Assembly: GCF_900215205.1 (NCBI RefSeq)
Contig: NZ_OBDY01000031.1
Span: 62,001-126,000, forward strand
Reading direction: 5' to 3'
From: Paractinoplanes atraurantiacus
GTDB taxonomy: Bacteria > Actinomycetota > Actinomycetes > Mycobacteriales > Micromonosporaceae
DNA length: 64,000 bases
This document shows, piece after piece, positions 61,145 to 64,000 of the stretch (position 1 is its first letter; every line of letters begins with the position of its first letter). The notes beneath the pieces were generated by a model that was not told the origin of the DNA, made no database searches, and worked only from the letters and a program-made list of their open reading frames with translations. The position numbers and the translations under genes are program-made.

Positions 61145-61495
61145 TTGAACGGCCCCATTCGGAAGTATGTCTATGCGGGCGCTATCTCTCGCGATCCCGA
61201 TGCTGTGGCTGAGTTGTTCGCCGAGGATGGGGTTCTTGAGGCGCCGCTTGTGCCGCTTCGGCTTGTCGGGCGGGAAGCCATTCGGGGCGGCGTCGGGCAA
61301 CTTCAACGGGAGCCATCGGGTGTGATTGATGTGGGGCGGTCCGGCTATGTGCTGCATGAGACGGGAGATCCGGGAGTCTTCGTTGCTGAGATCGACACCG
61401 TGTTCGAAGGTGGAGGGACGATCTCGCTTGTTCAGATCTTCCGGGTTCGGGATGGGCTGATCACGCTGCTGCGGGACTACTTTCGCGCGCCGTGA
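61145..61495 (+). CDS. NTF2-like/SnoaL-fold protein
   Basis: The frame from TTG 61145 gives 116 residues of an NTF2-like protein: YVYAGAISRDPDAVAELFAE, PLVPLRLVGREAIRGGVGQL and DYFRAP end. No ATG/GTG fits better; upstream frames read through the gap 60905-61144, an Ala/Glu/Val-rich stretch with no gene called. It overlaps the convergent methyltransferase by 35 bp. Such proteins act as small hydrolases, cyclases or isomerases. Confidence 0.66.
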   Translation: MNGPIRKYVYAGAISRDPDAVAELFAEDGVLEAPLVPLRLVGREAIRGGVGQLQREPSGVIDVGRSGYVLHETGDPGVFVAEIDTVFEGGGTISLVQIFRVRDGLITLLRDYFRAP

Positions 61496-62192
61496 CCATC
61501 CACGACCTGGCGTCGAACCAGATGCCGTCGGGGGTCGAGTGGGCGGCGAACAGGTCGCGCAGGCGGTCGCCGGCGCCCGGGTGGGTGAGGGTCGCCTGGA
61601 CGCACGTGAAGCCTCGCACCCAGGTCAGGGCGGTTTCCACATCGGAGCCGTAGTAGACGGGCTCGTGGACGTCCGTGAACGCGACCTCGGTGAAACCCGC
61701 GGCCTCCAGGAGGGGGCGGACCGCTGCTGGGTCGGACAGGGAGAACGCCTCAGGCGCCTCGGGGGCCGGCAAGGCCTGGCGGATGCTCACGTCCCACTCG
61801 TTTCGGGGCGCCGGCTGCCAGACCAGCATGGCCAGGCGGCCGGCGGGGCGCAGGGCCCGGGCGATGTTGCTGAACGCCGTCGGCGGGTCGGTGAAGAACA
61901 TCGTGCCGAAGCGGCTGATCGCCACGTCGAAGGAGTGCGGCGAGAAGGCGTACGTCTGGACGTCACCGCACGTGAATTGGACGTCGGGGCCGGAACCCGA
62001 AGCTTGGGCGCGCTCGATGGCGGCGGCGGAGACGTCGATCCCGAAAGCGGAACCTGTCAGCGCGGCGGCCTCGCGTGTGGTCTGGCCGGCGCCGCAGCCG
62101 ATGTCGAGGACGCGGTCGTGAGGGTGCAGGTTCCAGTGCCGGCGCAGGGCGTCGGTGTGCAGGCGCAGCTCGGCGTCGTAATCGAGAGGCAC
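61461..62192 (-). CDS. Class I SAM-dependent methyltransferase
   Basis: The 243-residue protein has motif I VLDIGCGAGQTTREAA, AFGIDVSAAAIERA and the FDVAISRFGTMFFTDP motif of UbiE-like enzymes. GTG 62192 follows AAGGTGTG; the longer frame from 62213 has no support. It is divergent from the TetR gene at 62255 with an operator-like repeat at 62222. Confidence 0.84.
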   Translation of the reverse strand: MPLDYDAELRLHTDALRRHWNLHPHDRVLDIGCGAGQTTREAAALTGSAFGIDVSAAAIERAQASGSGPDVQFTCGDVQTYAFSPHSFDVAISRFGTMFFTDPPTAFSNIARALRPAGRLAMLVWQPAPRNEWDVSIRQALPAPEAPEAFSLSDPAAVRPLLEAAGFTEVAFTDVHEPVYYGSDVETALTWVRGFTCVQATLTHPGAGDRLRDLFAAHSTPDGIWFDARSWMVTARESSPAAA

Positions 62193-62221
62193 ACCACACC
62201 TTAGGCCCCGCACAAATGTTT

Positions 62222-62240
62222 ACGAACGGTCGGTCGTTTT
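62222..62240. promoter_or_regulatory. ACGAACGGTCGGTCGTTTT imperfect palindrome
   Basis: Between the methyltransferase and TetR starts. The CGAAC-GGTCG-GTCG core resembles TetR sites; it ends 14 bp before the TetR GTG. Confidence 0.5.
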
Positions 62241-62254
62241 GTAATGTCGGCAGC

Positions 62255-62887
62255 GTGACGGTGGACGGCAGGCTGGTACGCGGGGAGCGCACGCGCACCG
62301 CCGTACTCGATCAGGCCCTGCGGCTCGCGACCGTGAACGGGCTCGACGGGCTCTCGCTGAGCCAGGTCGCCGACGCGCTCGGGGTGAGCAAATCGGGGCT
62401 GTTCGCGCACTGGCGGTCCAAGGAAGCGCTGCAACTCGCCGTCATCGAGCACGCCCGCGGGCAATGGACCGACGAGGTCATCCGGCCCGCGCTGGCCGCG
62501 CCCAAAGGGCTTCGGCGGCTGTGGGCGCTGCACGACCGGCGCCTTGCCTTCTACGAGGCGCAGGTGCTGCCGGGCGGGTGCTTCTTCGCCAACGCCAACT
62601 TCGAGTTCAACGCCCGGCCCGGCGTCCTGCGCGACCGCCTCGGCGTTCAGCTCGCCGACTGGACGGCCTTCCTGACCCGGCTCGCCGACGAGGCCGTCGA
62701 GGTCGGCGATCTCCGCCACGGCGCGGGCGACAGCCTTCCCTTCCTCATCGAGTCGCTCGGTGTCTGCGCCGTCATGCAGGCGACCACGCTCGGCCCCGAG
62801 GTCACCTTCCGGCACGCGCGGCTGGCCCTGCTCAGCCACCTGCGTGCCCTCGCCACCGACCCGACGATCCTTCCGGAGCTGTCATGA
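62255..62887 (+). CDS. TetR family transcriptional regulator
   Basis: The 210-residue protein has a TetR HTH (GERTRTAVLDQALRLATVNG, then LGVSKSGLFAHWRSKEALQ) and a C-terminal domain with VLPGGCFFANANFEF of the TetR_C_39-like group. GTG 62255. It overlaps the thioesterase by 4 bp (ATGA), so they are one operon; the operator at 62222 may control it. Confidence 0.88.
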   Translation: MTVDGRLVRGERTRTAVLDQALRLATVNGLDGLSLSQVADALGVSKSGLFAHWRSKEALQLAVIEHARGQWTDEVIRPALAAPKGLRRLWALHDRRLAFYEAQVLPGGCFFANANFEFNARPGVLRDRLGVQLADWTAFLTRLADEAVEVGDLRHGAGDSLPFLIESLGVCAVMQATTLGPEVTFRHARLALLSHLRALATDPTILPELS

Positions 62888-63321
62888 CGACCTTGACCGA
62901 GACGTACGGCGGCGTCGTGCGCCTGCCCGTGCACTTCGACGACCTCGACGCCATGGGCGTCCTGCACAACTCGCGGTACGCCGTGCTGGTCGAGCGGGCC
63001 CTCCTGATCTGGTGGCAGGAGCGCGGCGTGTTCTTCTCCAAGGACCGGCCGCCGACCCCGGACACCTTCAACGTCGTCCGCGAGTACGCGATCACCTACC
63101 ACCGGCCGGTCGCCGGGGCGGGCGAGGTCGTTGTGCGTTTCTGGCTCGACCGGCTGGGCACGACCAGCGCCGAGTACGGCTTCGAGATCACCTCGAGTGA
63201 CGGCGGCACCGTCCACGCCGAGGGGCGGCGGGTCAACGTCGGGCTGGACGCCCGCACGATGCGGCCGGCGCCCTGGACCGATCACGCGCGTGAGGTGGCG
63301 GCCGAGCTGCTCAAGAGGTGA
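62884..63321 (+). CDS. Hotdog-fold acyl-CoA thioesterase (4HBT/YbgC type)
   Basis: The 145-residue protein has the YbgC/4HBT motif VHFDDLDAMGVLHNSRY, with the catalytic Asp in DAMGVLHN, then LLIWWQERGVF and ITYHRPVAGAGEV. It hydrolyses acyl-CoA thioesters. ATG 62884 overlaps the TetR stop. It ends 1 bp from the LacI-type gene. Confidence 0.87.
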   Translation: MTTLTETYGGVVRLPVHFDDLDAMGVLHNSRYAVLVERALLIWWQERGVFFSKDRPPTPDTFNVVREYAITYHRPVAGAGEVVVRFWLDRLGTTSAEYGFEITSSDGGTVHAEGRRVNVGLDARTMRPAPWTDHAREVAAELLKR

Positions 63322-63322
63322 G

Positions 63323-64000
63323 TCAGGCCGACTCCCGCACGATGACCTGGGCGGGAGCCGGTGCCAGGCCGTCCGTGCTCATTCCCAACAACGTACGGGC
63401 GGTCAAGCGCCCATGGGCCTCCGCGTCGATGTGGACGGTGGTCAGCGACGGGGTGAGCATCGCGCCGTACGCCGTGTCGTCGAAGCCCATCACGGCCAGG
63501 TCGCCCGGCACGGACAGGCCCTGATCGCGGGCGGCGGCCATCGTGCGCATCGCGATGTCGTCGTCGTGGCCGGCGATCGCGGTGATCCCGTCGGCGACCA
63601 GCTCGCGCAGCGCCGACAGGCCGGTCAGCGGCAGGAGCGGCGGCAGGCCCAGCTCGGCCGCCGCCTCACCCGCGAACCGCAGGCGCACCTCGCGCAGCCG
63701 GGCATCGGCCGGCACGGCCATCGCGATGCGGGTGTGCCCCCTGCCGGCCAGATAGCCGATCTGCTGGGCGGCGTGCGCGGCCGGCCCGTCGCCGCGGCCG
63801 GGCTCGCCGAACCGGAGCGCCGCTCTCGGGCGTACGACATCAATAATCTGCTTTTCGGACGTCTCGGTGACCTGGCCGTGGCGGACCAGCAGGACGTGGT
63901 CGTGGGCGCCGAGCTCGTCGTCGAGGCCGCGGATGAAGCTGCGGGAGTAGTTGCCCTCGAGGCCGTGCTCGAGGAAGAGCACGATCAGGCGGGACGTGCC
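63323..64000 (-). CDS. LacI family transcriptional regulator, partial (start beyond window)
   Basis: The visible 225 codons are the LacI sensor domain: GLEGNYSRSFIRGLDDELGA, HAAQQIGYLAGRGHTRIAMA, VADGITAIAGHDDDIAMRTM, then GDLAVMGFDDTAYGAMLTPS and LTTVHIDAEAHGRLTARTLL. The HTH lies past 64000. The ligand is probably a sugar. Confidence 0.87.
   Translation of the reverse strand, partial: GTSRLIVLFLEHGLEGNYSRSFIRGLDDELGAHDHVLLVRHGQVTETSEKQIIDVVRPRAALRFGEPGRGDGPAAHAAQQIGYLAGRGHTRIAMAVPADARLREVRLRFAGEAAAELGLPPLLPLTGLSALRELVADGITAIAGHDDDIAMRTMAAARDQGLSVPGDLAVMGFDDTAYGAMLTPSLTTVHIDAEAHGRLTARTLLGMSTDGLAPAPAQVIVRESA

Overview
The window is a 64 kb chromosomal piece of a high-GC actinomycete. GTG/ATG starts, TGA stops in GC-rich codons, mycothiol-type enzymes, SigE-like/ECF sigma factors with membrane partners, YbaB plus WXG100-like gene sets and a rifampin-monooxygenase homologue together suggest a Micromonosporaceae member (Actinoplanes-like); that placement is inference. 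I see no rRNA, tRNA, CRISPR array or prophage. The only mobile element is a small internally deleted IS630 relic. About 70 genes are packed tightly, and many convergent neighbours overlap at their 3' ends.

1-8.8 kb: the tail of a probable osmoprotectant-binding protein; a TauE/SafE permease and PHP phosphoesterase operon; a FadR-type regulator coupled to a CynX/NimT-type MFS exporter with a palindromic operator; then a TetR repressor, a small membrane ORF plus a flippase-like (LPG synthase/YbhN) protein, a 600-bp C-rich repeat tract and a DHA2 drug exporter. Four copies of one 20-bp motif sit in front of these units and look like the TetR regulon. 8.8-17.7 kb: small orphan proteins, a second DHA2 exporter with its TetR and twin operators, a LacI regulator with a phytanoyl-CoA dioxygenase, an MscS channel, an HSL-type hydrolase with a Cys nucleophile, a SpoIIE phosphatase, and a PrsW protease gene with a stop codon at its eighth codon.

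17.7-26 kb: two large LuxR/ATPase regulators in tandem (the second with an in-frame 21-bp minisatellite), facing a divergent XRE/NB-ARC/TPR regulator. 26-38 kb: many alpha/beta hydrolases (a divergent chloroperoxidase pair, three others), an aquaporin, a nucleotidyltransferase-like protein, a mycothiol-dependent isomerase-like protein, a secreted protein, a methyltransferase, a PhoX-like protein, a sigma-like factor carrying its own membrane helices, a HAD phosphatase and a WYL regulator whose stop codon was hit by the IS630 relic.

39-51 kb: a PH-domain protein; a SigE-like sigma factor, a membrane partner and rox in one run; a YCII/ECF42 pair; a chemoreceptor; a TauE permease; a CGNR regulator; a Z-prenyl transferase; a methyltransferase; and a second sigma/membrane-protein pair. 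51-64 kb: TetR with an MBL hydrolase; a compact PH / EspC-like / WXG-fold operon facing two YbaB-like genes; a GH43 xylosidase behind a palindromic operator; a GGDEF-EAL protein; an endonuclease/phosphatase-family exoprotein; GNAT; an NTF2-like protein; a methyltransferase; a TetR/thioesterase pair; and a LacI regulator cut by the window end.
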